DNA of 64,000 nucleotides, from the NCBI RefSeq assembly GCF_000702445.1, contig NZ_JNIF01000003.1, positions 2,976,001 through 3,040,000 of the forward strand. The letters are read 5' to 3'. Numbering within the stretch: the first letter of the stretch is position 1; each line of letters begins with the position of its first letter. The notes under the pieces are model-generated. The model was not told where the DNA came from. It made no database searches and was given only the letters and a program-made list of their open reading frames with translations. This DNA comes from Bryobacter aggregatus MPL3 (GTDB taxonomy: Bacteria; Acidobacteriota; Terriglobia; Bryobacterales; Bryobacteraceae). Below, piece after piece: positions 17,344 through 24,987 of the stretch. The translations under genes were made by a program, and so were the position numbers.

Positions 17344-18453
17344 ATGCATCCTCCCAAACAAGACTGGACCAAACTTCGCGTATACCCTCTGGCCGAGCGC
17401 CGCAGCCTGACGAAAGCCGATGACATTCTCATCTCTCCGGAGACGGCTCCCCAGCCCTATCCCGAAGATCTCCTGGCCTCGGTTCGCGCTTGTGCGCAGC
17501 AGATTCGCACGGCACGCGAGCGCGGCGCTGGCGTGGTTCTCATGTACGGAGCCCACCTGTTGCGCAATGGCGCGGCACTGATTCTAGGCGACATGATGAA
17601 GCGCGGCTGGGTGACGCATCTGGCCACCAACGGCGCGGCCACGATTCACGATTGGGAATACGCCTGGCTGGGCCGCTCGACAGAAAGTGTTGAGCAAAAC
17701 GTCGCCACCGGTAGCTTTGGCGCCTGGGACGAGACCGGACGAAACCTCCACCTGGCAATGATGGCCGGTGCGCTGCGCGGCGAGGGCTATGGCGTTGCGC
17801 TCGGCCGCTTTATTGCCGAGGACGGTACAAACTTTCCATCCCGCGCCGAACTGATTGCCGCGATCACTGGCGACCCGACGCATCCGCTCACCGCCGCGCG
17901 GGCAGACCTTCTTGCCGCCGCTGTGCCCGAGGGGCGCGTCACGGTCGAACATCCCTGGAAGCAGGCCTCGATCCTCGCCCAGGCCTACATCCACGGCGTT
18001 CCGGTGACCGTGCATCCCGGCATCGGCTATGACATCATCGCGAATCATCCGATCTTCAACGGAGCGGTGATCGGCCGCGCCGCCGGGCACGACTTCCGGC
18101 TCTTCGGCGATTCCGTCGAGACTCTGGACGGCGGTGTGGTGCTCTCCGTCGGCTCCGCGATCATGGCGCCGCAGGTCTTTGAGAAGTCCTTAAGCAGCGT
18201 GAACAATCTGCGGCTCAGCGCGGGCCGGAAGACGGTCAGCGACCACACCATCTATGTTGTCGACCTGCAGGATGGCGGCAATTGGGATTGGACCACGGGC
18301 GAACCGCCCAAGACCAACGCCGCCTACTATCTGCGCTTCTGCAAGAGCTTCTCACGCATGGGCGGTGCGATGCACTACCTGCAGAGCGACAATATGGCCT
18401 TCATTCACAACCTCTATTTCGAGTTGCTTCGCGATTCGTCGCCCAGCCGCTGA
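17344..18453 (+). CDS. Conserved cytosolic protein, possible deoxyhypusine-synthase-like fold
   Basis: The ATG at 17344 gives 369 residues with no signal peptide. Visible blocks are G-A-G-V-V-L-M-Y-G-A-H-L-L-R-N-G (about 65-80), T-N-G-A-A-T-I-H-D-W-E (about 95-105), V-T-V-H-P-G-I-G-Y-D-I-I (about 225), and G-G-V-V-L-S-V-G-S-A-I-M-A-P-Q-V (about 265-280). They resemble, from memory, a DHS-like NAD/FAD-binding-fold family of unknown function found in Planctomycetes, Deltaproteobacteria and Acidobacteria. No reaction is known to me. It is tail to tail with hldD with a 40-bp overlap. Confidence 0.6.
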   Translation: MHPPKQDWTKLRVYPLAERRSLTKADDILISPETAPQPYPEDLLASVRACAQQIRTARERGAGVVLMYGAHLLRNGAALILGDMMKRGWVTHLATNGAATIHDWEYAWLGRSTESVEQNVATGSFGAWDETGRNLHLAMMAGALRGEGYGVALGRFIAEDGTNFPSRAELIAAITGDPTHPLTAARADLLAAAVPEGRVTVEHPWKQASILAQAYIHGVPVTVHPGIGYDIIANHPIFNGAVIGRAAGHDFRLFGDSVETLDGGVVLSVGSAIMAPQVFEKSLSSVNNLRLSAGRKTVSDHTIYVVDLQDGGNWDWTTGEPPKTNAAYYLRFCKSFSRMGGAMHYLQSDNMAFIHNLYFELLRDSSPSR

Positions 18454-19415
18454 TCGCCGATCAGATAGTTCCGCACATAGTCGGCGACAGCATAGGCAAG
18501 CGGCGTAATCGCTTCCGTGTAGCCGGCCGCGCGAAGTTTCCCGATGCTGGCGCAGGTGCGGTATTGATACTTCCCTTGCAGCTGTTCCGGCATCGGAATG
18601 AAGTGGATGTTCGGAGCGAGGTCGAGCGCGGCAAAGATCGCATGCGCAAGATCGAGCCAGGTGTGCGCCTGGCCGGAACCCAGGTTGTAGAGGCCGCCCG
18701 CATTCTCTTCCGCCAGACGAATACTCATCGCCGCCGCGTCCTTCACATAGAGGAAGTCGCGCTCCTGGCAGCCATCGGCAAAGTCGGGACGGTGGCTCTG
18801 GAACAGTTCCAGCTTGCCGGTGGAGCGGATCTGGTGGAAGGCCTTGTGCACGACACTGCGCATGTCGCCCTTATGATCCTCATTCGGTCCAAAGACGTTG
18901 AAGTACTTGAGGCCGGTGAGGTGCTGGAGCAGCCCGGCATTCTCGGCATACTGATCAAAGAGATGCTTCGAGTAGCCGTACATGTTCAGCGGGCGCAGGC
19001 TATCGAGCGGCAGATCTTCGCGGAAGTCGTCTTCACGCGCGCCATAGGTGGCGGCAGAAGAGGCATAGACAAAGCGGGCCTGGTGGTCGAGCGCCCAATG
19101 CGCCAGCTTCTTCGTGTACTCGAAATTATTCCGCATCAGGAAGGCAGAATCCTTCTCCGTCGTCGCCGAACAGGCGCCCAAGTGGAACACCGTGCCAATG
19201 TCGGTGAGCGTGTGGCTGGTGGCCTGCAGATCATCGGCGTCAATGTAGTCGAGATAACGAAGCGGCACCAGATTGCGCCACTTCTCTGAGGTATCGAGCC
19301 GGTCTGAGAGCAGAATCCGGTCATATCCCATACGATTCAAGCGCCAGACAATCGCGCTTCCGATCATTCCTGCGGCGCCGGTCACCAGGATCCGGCGTTT
19401 TCCATCAATAGCCAT
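18414..19415 (-). CDS. hldD: ADP-L-glycero-D-manno-heptose-6-epimerase
   Basis: This 333-residue extended short-chain dehydrogenase has the NAD(P)-binding GAAGMIG motif at residues 13-19, the catalytic Y-x-x-x-K in Y-G-Y-S-K-H-L, and Y-A-S-S-A-A-T-Y-G. The sequence follows RfaD/HldD closely, including F-N-V-F-G-P-N-E-x-H-K-G-D-M-R-S-V. It turns ADP-D-glycero-beta-D-manno-heptose into the L-glycero form used in the LPS inner core, so the cell is expected to be diderm with heptose-containing LPS. No other heptose gene is nearby. Confidence 0.95.
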   Translation of the reverse strand: MAIDGKRRILVTGAAGMIGSAIVWRLNRMGYDRILLSDRLDTSEKWRNLVPLRYLDYIDADDLQATSHTLTDIGTVFHLGACSATTEKDSAFLMRNNFEYTKKLAHWALDHQARFVYASSAATYGAREDDFREDLPLDSLRPLNMYGYSKHLFDQYAENAGLLQHLTGLKYFNVFGPNEDHKGDMRSVVHKAFHQIRSTGKLELFQSHRPDFADGCQERDFLYVKDAAAMSIRLAEENAGGLYNLGSGQAHTWLDLAHAIFAALDLAPNIHFIPMPEQLQGKYQYRTCASIGKLRAAGYTEAITPLAYAVADYVRNYLIGDQRLGDESRSNSK

Positions 19416-19443
19416 ACTTCTAGCCTACTAGTGGGGTCTGTTG

Positions 19444-19465
19444 TTTGGATTCGATTCAATCCAAA
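19444..19465. terminator. Possible bidirectional hairpin
   Basis: An 8-bp perfect stem TTTGGATT/AATCCAAA with a 6-base loop lies just past the 3' end of the exported-protein gene at 19489 and before hldD. No run of T follows on either strand, so its role as a terminator is uncertain. Confidence 0.3.
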
Positions 19466-19488
19466 TTGGGGAACGTCGAGTTCAGCTC

Positions 19489-20241
19489 TTAGTTCTGCTT
19501 CCTGGAGCGATACGCCGCGTCGGCAGGTGCGTCTGTACTGGCAGGCGGCGCCGGGATATTGGGATAGCGCCTTTGGATGGATCTGTATACCTCGGAGGGG
19601 GACATCTCAGGCCACGCTGGCACCTGAAACATGGCTGGGTCAGGCTCTCGTTGTTCGAGCGAAAGGGTGTCGACCACAGTTCGCGCTTCTCTTCCATCAG
19701 TGAGAGTCTGGGTCGCAATCGCTTTCAACTCGAAGCATCCCAACGAGGGGGCCCTCCAAATCTCTCTCTTCTGATGTCCAATCGTCTTGTACGCGTGCAG
19801 TGCCTCAACTCCCAGAACTGTTATCCGCTCTGCGCCTTCTTCGAGTCCGCATCTGGGGTCAACAGTGGCAGCAATCTTCTGGGCGATTGCAGCTTGATCC
19901 ATTTTGTAGGTAGTAATCGATTCTGCCGGTCCGCTTACTGAAATCCTCTTAAGTCCAGGTACATCCAGCAGCAGTCGGTTCTCGGCCGGCTTACCTTCAG
20001 GTCCTTGGAAATGTCGGATCTCCACTTGCGAACCGTCGCTCCTCCGGGCGATGGTACTTCGGAAACTGTCTCGAACCTCACCGGTGGGTGAATAAGAGGT
20101 CGTTGTTTGATTTGCAACGAGACTCACTAGCTTTGGGGAATGCTGGGCCTCCTGGGCTTGAACCACATAAGATCCGAAGAATGGTCCGCTAAGCCATGCG
20201 AGTACGGAACTAGCAGCAACGACCAACAATTTATATTTCAT
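19489..20241 (-). CDS. Exported protein of unknown function
   Basis: This 250-residue protein has a signal peptide (M-K-Y-K-L-L-V-V-A-A-S-S-V-L-A-W-L, cleavage near V-Q-A-Q) and a well-placed Shine-Dalgarno GAGGAG 8 bp upstream of its ATG. The mature part is beta-rich, with a T-I-A-R-R-S-D-G-S-Q-V-E-I-R-H-F strand and two cysteines near 149 and 167 that could pair. A Pro-rich tail ends the protein. It follows the TGA-split cysteine-rich gene by 34 bp and is probably in the same transcript. No family was recognised. Confidence 0.65.
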   Translation of the reverse strand: MKYKLLVVAASSVLAWLSGPFFGSYVVQAQEAQHSPKLVSLVANQTTTSYSPTGEVRDSFRSTIARRSDGSQVEIRHFQGPEGKPAENRLLLDVPGLKRISVSGPAESITTYKMDQAAIAQKIAATVDPRCGLEEGAERITVLGVEALHAYKTIGHQKREIWRAPSLGCFELKAIATQTLTDGREARTVVDTLSLEQREPDPAMFQVPAWPEMSPSEVYRSIQRRYPNIPAPPASTDAPADAAYRSRKQN

Positions 20242-20275
20242 GCTTCTGGTCTCCTCTATTCACCTGATGTTTGAG

Positions 20276-20578
20276 CTACGTGCATCCAACCCATATGCAA
20301 TTGGAATACATACCACAATCTGCGAGATACCATGCGCATCGAATCCCAAACCCACCTGCGGGCTGACCCGGGCATCGAACGCAATCTTCAGATCGACAAT
20401 AGTAACTCCCACATTGGTAGCTATCCAAACACATTGTGTTCTCCGCATTCCCAACACCCAGCATTCAACATTGTGCAAATAGGTTGCTAGACGACAATAA
20501 AGCGATTACAAAGATCACCAGAATGTATAGTGTCATTCCACACAAATTGCGCTGTGATACAGTGTGTCGGATTTTCAT
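20276..20578 (-). pseudogene. Small secreted cysteine-rich protein, frame split by an in-frame TGA
   Basis: An ATG at 20578, preceded by AGGA at a good distance, opens a textbook signal peptide (basic start, core L-Y-I-L-V-I-F-V-I-A-L-L, end L-F-A-Q-C). Codon 38 is TGA (20467-20465). The same frame continues without a further stop for 62 codons to a TAG at 20276. This second part has nine cysteines, in patterns C-L-D-S-Y-Q-C, C-R-S-E-D-C-V-R-C and C-G-M-Y-S-N-C-I-W-V-G-C. The most economical reading is a nonsense mutation (for example TGG to TGA) in a disulfide-rich exported protein. Selenocysteine or readthrough is a possible alternative. An inner ATG (20434) with GCGGAG upstream could restart translation without the signal. 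Confidence 0.55.
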
Positions 20579-20843
20579 TGCTGTGTCCTGCCTGGATCAT
20601 ACTCTCACCTTACAGTTTGATCAAGAAAACTTTCCATCTTCTTGAGTTTTACTAGAAGAGACCTCTAATGCTTACCGGCCTGTGGCAAATTCACTGAATC
20701 ACTTGGTCGGAATGGCGGATATCTTTCCGACATGACACGCCACTGCGCAACACTTCCCAGAACCTACAACACCCTGTTCAGGACTGGTTACGTATCGTGC
20801 CCCGGTCGGCCTTGGTGTCGTCTCCGTATACACTGGAGCGCTC
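20579..20843. other. Non-coding spacer
   Basis: This 265-bp stretch is lower in GC than its surroundings and lies between the 3' end of the DUF4159 gene and the start of the cysteine-rich gene. I see no supported gene, repeat or RNA in it. It presumably carries the promoter for the minus-strand pair that follows. Confidence 0.5.
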
Positions 20844-21590
20844 CTAGTGGGTCATCGCGTAAAGGATGTAGTTGATGCCAAATCGATAGCTGAGGCTGGT
20901 CATCTGCTCTGGATACTCCGGCATGTCGGCGTGTTCCCAGGCATCGCCAATGTCCATGTTGAAGTTGATGGCAACCACCATTCTGCCGGCATCGTCGTAC
21001 ATCGCGCGCCACTTCGGCTCGGTTGGCTGCGGCCGCACCTGCGCCTCGCCCCGGCCTCCGCGGGCCAGATGCCGCAGACCCGGAATGAACACACGCTCCT
21101 TGATCTCAAACACCATGTTCATCACGGCGTTGCTGTCTTCGATGTCCTCAATGTTGCGTCCCGGCAACACGCGGGCCATGGTTGCCGCAAAGGCGGTCCA
21201 ATCCCGATCGCCAAAGAAGTCGTCCACCACCAGGAAGCCGCCGCGCAGCAGATACTTCTGCAGCCGCTCCACTTCCGCATCGCTCAGATCCCACCAGCCC
21301 ACCTGCGTCGCATAGATCCACGGGTACTCGTAGATGCCGTTGTCGGTCAGGGGCGCATGGCGACAGTCTCCAAGGTCGATACGTGTCATCCGCTGGATAC
21401 CTTTCGAGAAATGGATCTCGGCCTCGGGCATGTCCTGCATCCACCAACCGCGTCCCCAGGGGCGGCGCACCCAGGGAGCGTCCTTGTACTCCATCCGCAG
21501 AAAGTGAAACTCCGCCTTTTCCGGAAAACCGCCGAGACCTGCCACTGCCGGAATCGCGGCGAGCAGAATGAGTCGGCGGAGCAGCTTCAT
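20844..21590 (-). CDS. DUF4159-domain exported protein
   Basis: This 248-residue protein has a short signal (M-K-L-L-R-R-L-I-L-L-A-A-I-P-A-V-A-G-L). The mature part matches DUF4159: F-H-F-L-R-M-E-Y near the start, the W-D-L-S-D-A-E-V-E-R-L-Q-K-Y-L-L-R-G-G-F motif (about 105-125), then V-V-D-D-F-F-G, which resembles the alpha/beta fold of glutamine-amidotransferase-like DUF4159 proteins. It ends with N-Y-I-L-Y-A-M-T-H. The function is not known. It is the last gene of the larC-metG operon, 3 bp after the AsmA-like gene. Confidence 0.85.
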   Translation of the reverse strand: MKLLRRLILLAAIPAVAGLGGFPEKAEFHFLRMEYKDAPWVRRPWGRGWWMQDMPEAEIHFSKGIQRMTRIDLGDCRHAPLTDNGIYEYPWIYATQVGWWDLSDAEVERLQKYLLRGGFLVVDDFFGDRDWTAFAATMARVLPGRNIEDIEDSNAVMNMVFEIKERVFIPGLRHLARGGRGEAQVRPQPTEPKWRAMYDDAGRMVVAINFNMDIGDAWEHADMPEYPEQMTSLSYRFGINYILYAMTH

Positions 21591-21593
21591 TGC

Positions 21594-23165
21594 TTAGGGT
21601 TTCTTGTCGAGTCCAAATTTCGGATTGTCCTTGCTGCCCGTCACCGCAATGCGCAGGAATGTTCCGACGTCATTCTTCGCGAAGATCGGGTTGAAAGGCT
21701 TGAGCGCCCAGCGCTTCCATCCACCGAAAGTATCGCTCATCTTCGCCGCCAGGTTCAAAGAGCCGTGGAAGTCGAGTTCTCCGGGGTCTACCTCATAGCT
21801 ACCCTTGAGATCCACCAGCGCTCCCGGCACCACAAAAATCACGGGCTCAAAGTGGATCTTGCCGTCGGCCATCCGGTACTGCCCGCGGAAGGTGGCTGGG
21901 ATGTGATCGATACTGTCGTCGCCCGGTTTGCCCTGGCCGCGCTTGGAGAGTCCGTCGATCTTGTCCTGAATCGCATTCGAGGTGAAGTTCGCTTCTTTGA
22001 TCTCAAAATGGCCCTTCATCTTGATCTTGTTGATCACCACTTCAGGACCGGGCGGAATGTCAATCGTCGTTTTCAGTTGGATGAATCCATGCAGAAACTG
22101 CTTCTGGCCTTTCACGGCCAAACGTAGGACATCCCCTAAATGGCCCTTCGGCATATCGACATCGAGATGGATCTCCCGGCCCGAGATGCCGGTCAATCCG
22201 ATGACATGACCTCGCGCGGTAAAGGCTGTCTTGCCCAAGACCGCTTGCACTGGCTGCAGATAGGTATCGCCATTGGTGCCGTCCACCAGCGCGCTGTATT
22301 TGACATTGAGCGGCACCGGGTTGCCGGACATCGAAAGGCTGAAATTCTGGACCCGGCATTCGCCCTGCGCCCGAATCTCTTCGAGCACGCCTTCAAAGTG
22401 TCCGGTAGACTGCAGCATTCCCGCAATCCCCTTGAACACGCCGAGGTCGGCGTTTGCGAACACATAGTCCCCATCGAGCGCCGATTCACGCGGATCTTCG
22501 CGATTCCAGGGGCCAAAATGACCTTTGGCCTGGATCTGTCCCGGTGGCTTCGGGTTCGTCATGACCGTCTCATAGACATAGCCCTTGCCCGGCCCGGCAG
22601 CGCTAAGCGTCAGCCGGTACAGATCGAACTCGAGGGGTGGCTTATTGGGCTTGGAAGGCAGAATCTGCAGAAAGGTGCCATCGGCAACGATCTTCTCGAC
22701 TAACACCGGATTCGGATCTGGCTGCTGCGGTGTGGGGTCCCCCTTTGCGACAGGTCTCTCGCCTTTGGGAGGCATCGTGATCCGCAGTCCTTCGAGCTTC
22801 ACCAGCTTTACGGTACGAGGTCCCTGATACAGGATTTCCAGATTCGCCGAGGCCGTCAGGCGCTTGAAGACAATCATCGGCTCGATGTCGGTGCGCCGTT
22901 TGTAGCGGAGTTTGAAGTCCTCTCCATAGGCCGAGATCACCTGCGTGTCGGCGCCATGACGGAGGAGTTCCCAGGGGGATGAGATGGGGATTTTGAAATC
23001 GAGCTTGCCCACTTCAACGGAAGAGTCGAAGCGTTTCTCCAGATACTCGATCAGTTGCTGGCGCGCCATGGGTTCCCATTCGCGCTGCAACTTCTTGGCG
23101 TAGTAATAAGCTCCGCCAACTCCAAGTGCCAGAACGAGGGCAGTTCCGATCAGCCACTTCTTCAT
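21594..23165 (-). CDS. AsmA-like (DUF748/DUF3971-type) periplasmic protein with N-terminal anchor
   Basis: This 523-residue protein has a single N-terminal membrane helix (W-L-I-G-T-A-L-V-L-A-L-G-V-G-G-A-Y-Y-Y) followed by a long beta-rich periplasmic region. The order of an N-terminal half with V-K-L-V-K-L-E-G-L-R-I-T-M-P and a C-terminal half with L-D-F-H-G-S-L-N-L-A-A-K-M-S-D is that of AsmA-family proteins. These make long hydrophobic grooves and are thought to move phospholipids between the membranes. The gene lies 32 bp after a polyprenyl synthase and directly before a DUF4159 gene. Confidence 0.8.
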   Translation of the reverse strand: MKKWLIGTALVLALGVGGAYYYAKKLQREWEPMARQQLIEYLEKRFDSSVEVGKLDFKIPISSPWELLRHGADTQVISAYGEDFKLRYKRRTDIEPMIVFKRLTASANLEILYQGPRTVKLVKLEGLRITMPPKGERPVAKGDPTPQQPDPNPVLVEKIVADGTFLQILPSKPNKPPLEFDLYRLTLSAAGPGKGYVYETVMTNPKPPGQIQAKGHFGPWNREDPRESALDGDYVFANADLGVFKGIAGMLQSTGHFEGVLEEIRAQGECRVQNFSLSMSGNPVPLNVKYSALVDGTNGDTYLQPVQAVLGKTAFTARGHVIGLTGISGREIHLDVDMPKGHLGDVLRLAVKGQKQFLHGFIQLKTTIDIPPGPEVVINKIKMKGHFEIKEANFTSNAIQDKIDGLSKRGQGKPGDDSIDHIPATFRGQYRMADGKIHFEPVIFVVPGALVDLKGSYEVDPGELDFHGSLNLAAKMSDTFGGWKRWALKPFNPIFAKNDVGTFLRIAVTGSKDNPKFGLDKKP

Positions 23166-23197
23166 TTCGCCATCCTTCCGTCACCGCGACGGGTCAG

Positions 23198-24205
23198 TTA
23201 GCGGTCGCGGTCAGTCACAATGTCGGCGATGGTTAAAACCGCCTTGCGGTAGGCTGAATCGGGAAAAGTTTCGATGATCTGGCGTGCCCGGCCGGTGAAC
23301 TGCACGGCTCTTTCCTGGGCACGCTCGACACCACGATACTTTTCGATAATCTCAAGGACACGGGAGAAGGGAACCCTCTCATAACTGCGATCTTTGAGAA
23401 TCGTCTCAATCGACCGGGTTTCCTCGCGCGTCGTCTCCGTCAGCGCATACAGCAGTGGTAGAGTGACTTTTCCCTCGGCCAGATCGTTACCAACCGGCTT
23501 GCCCAGGATCGTCTCCTTCGACGTAAAGTCGAGGATGTCATCAATCATCTGGAAGGCCATGCCCAGGTTCCAGGCAAAGTCGCCAAGCCGCGCGCAATCC
23601 TCTTCCGACGCATTGCCGGCCATCGCCCCAAGGCGGCAGCAGGCGCTGAACAGGCTCGCCGTCTTGCGGTCCACCAGCTCCATGTAGTCGGTCTCGGAGA
23701 TATCGATTTTCCCGAGCCGCTCCATCTGCAAAAACTCACCCTCAACCATCACCTGCGTCAGCCCGATCAGCAGATCGAGAATCGCGAAATTGCGCTGGCG
23801 CATCGCGATCTGGAAGGCCTGCATATACAGCCAGTCACCGGCCAGCACGCTCATCTGGTTGCCCCAAAGAGCATTCGCGCTGGGGGCGCCGCGGCGGGTC
23901 TTGGCCTCATCGATGACGTCGTCGTGAACGAGCGTCGAGGTATGGATCAACTCGACCACCGCGGCAAGCTGGATCGCCTCGTCCGTGGTCTGAGAACTGC
24001 TCTTCACCAGCCGGCTCGAGAGCAACACCAGAATCGGCCGCAAGCGCTTGCCGCCTGCCGAGTGCATGTGGTGCGAAATTGTTTTGATTGCGCTGACAGA
24101 TCCGACGGTTTCGAGTCCGATGGCGGCTTCTACACGCTTGAGATCGTCCCGCACCAGATCGAGGATCTGCTTCATCGACACTGCCTGTGTCAGGCCCTTG
24201 GTCAT
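23198..24205 (-). CDS. trans-Polyprenyl diphosphate synthase
   Basis: This 335-residue enzyme has both aspartate-rich motifs of long-chain E-polyprenyl diphosphate synthases: DDVID (95-99) and DDILD (222-226), with the G-G-K-R-L-R-P motif at about 52-58. It condenses farnesyl or geranyl diphosphate with isopentenyl diphosphate to make the side chain of quinones or similar lipids. The residues before DDxxD are small-side-chain (T-S-T-L-V-H), consistent with long products. It overlaps tatD by 4 bp. An octaprenyl or longer product is likely, but the length cannot be read. Confidence 0.93.
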   Translation of the reverse strand: MTKGLTQAVSMKQILDLVRDDLKRVEAAIGLETVGSVSAIKTISHHMHSAGGKRLRPILVLLSSRLVKSSSQTTDEAIQLAAVVELIHTSTLVHDDVIDEAKTRRGAPSANALWGNQMSVLAGDWLYMQAFQIAMRQRNFAILDLLIGLTQVMVEGEFLQMERLGKIDISETDYMELVDRKTASLFSACCRLGAMAGNASEEDCARLGDFAWNLGMAFQMIDDILDFTSKETILGKPVGNDLAEGKVTLPLLYALTETTREETRSIETILKDRSYERVPFSRVLEIIEKYRGVERAQERAVQFTGRARQIIETFPDSAYRKAVLTIADIVTDRDR

Positions 24206-24987
24206 TGGAATTGCTCCAGTTTCGCCGAGAAGAGACGGCGGAAATTTGTGGTGGTGAGCGTATCCAGTGCCGCCACACTGAGGCCACGCAGGGCAGCCAG
24301 CCGCTGGGCGGTTTCAACAACGTAGGCCGGCTCGTTGCGCTTGCCGCGGTGGGGCACCGGCGCCAGATAAGGAGCGTCGGTTTCAAGAAGAAGACGATCG
24401 AGTGGCACGGTGCTAGCCGCCTCGCGAACGCGGTCTGCCTTCGGGTAGGTGATCACGCCGCCAAAGCCAAAATGAAAGTTCAGCGCGACGGCTTCTTCCG
24501 CCTCTGCTGCTCCTTCGCTGAAGCAATGGAAGATGCCGCCGAGTGTGCTGTCCCAATGCTGGCGCAGGATCTCGACTGTGTCCGCCCAGGCTTCACGCGT
24601 ATGGATGATGATGGGGAGCTTCAACTCTTTAGCCAATTCCAACTGCTTGATAAAGACCTCGCGCTGCTGGTCGCGCGGCGAAAAATCGTAATGATAGTCG
24701 AGGCCGATCTCGCCAATGGCAACACACTTTTGATGCGCGGCCAGGGTGCGAAGATCGGAATAAGTTTCGGCGGCAACGCGGCTGGCGCTGTGGGGATGCA
24801 CGCCCACGCTTGCGACAAAGCAAGCGTGCTGATCAGCGAGTTGAATCCCGGCATCCAACTGCGGCGGCCCCTCACCCGTGCCAATCGCCAGCATCGTCGT
24901 GACGCCCGCGGACAGCGCCCGTTCGATCACCGCTTCCCGATCGGGATCAAACTGCTCGCTGTCCACATGGCAATGGCTGTCGATCAC
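24202..24987 (-). CDS. TatD-family metal-dependent hydrolase
   Basis: This 261-residue TIM-barrel hydrolase shows the metal ligands of TatD DNases: D-S-H-C-H-V-D at the start, E-I-G-L-D-Y-H-Y-D (Glu near 92), I-H-T-R-E (His near 130), H-C-F-S-E and L-E-T-D-A-P-Y near the end. TatD enzymes act on DNA 3' ends or on D-aminoacyl bonds. The gene overlaps metG and the polyprenyl synthase gene by 4 bp each (ATGA), so it lies in a tightly coupled operon; metG-tatD is a common pair in bacteria. Confidence 0.93.
   Translation of the reverse strand: MIDSHCHVDSEQFDPDREAVIERALSAGVTTMLAIGTGEGPPQLDAGIQLADQHACFVASVGVHPHSASRVAAETYSDLRTLAAHQKCVAIGEIGLDYHYDFSPRDQQREVFIKQLELAKELKLPIIIHTREAWADTVEILRQHWDSTLGGIFHCFSEGAAEAEEAVALNFHFGFGGVITYPKADRVREAASTVPLDRLLLETDAPYLAPVPHRGKRNEPAYVVETAQRLAALRGLSVAALDTLTTTNFRRLFSAKLEQFQ

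Noticed and set aside
20240-20482. Plus-strand 80-codon frame opposite the cysteine-rich gene
   Set aside because: No ribosome site or signal; the minus-strand reading explains the sequence better.
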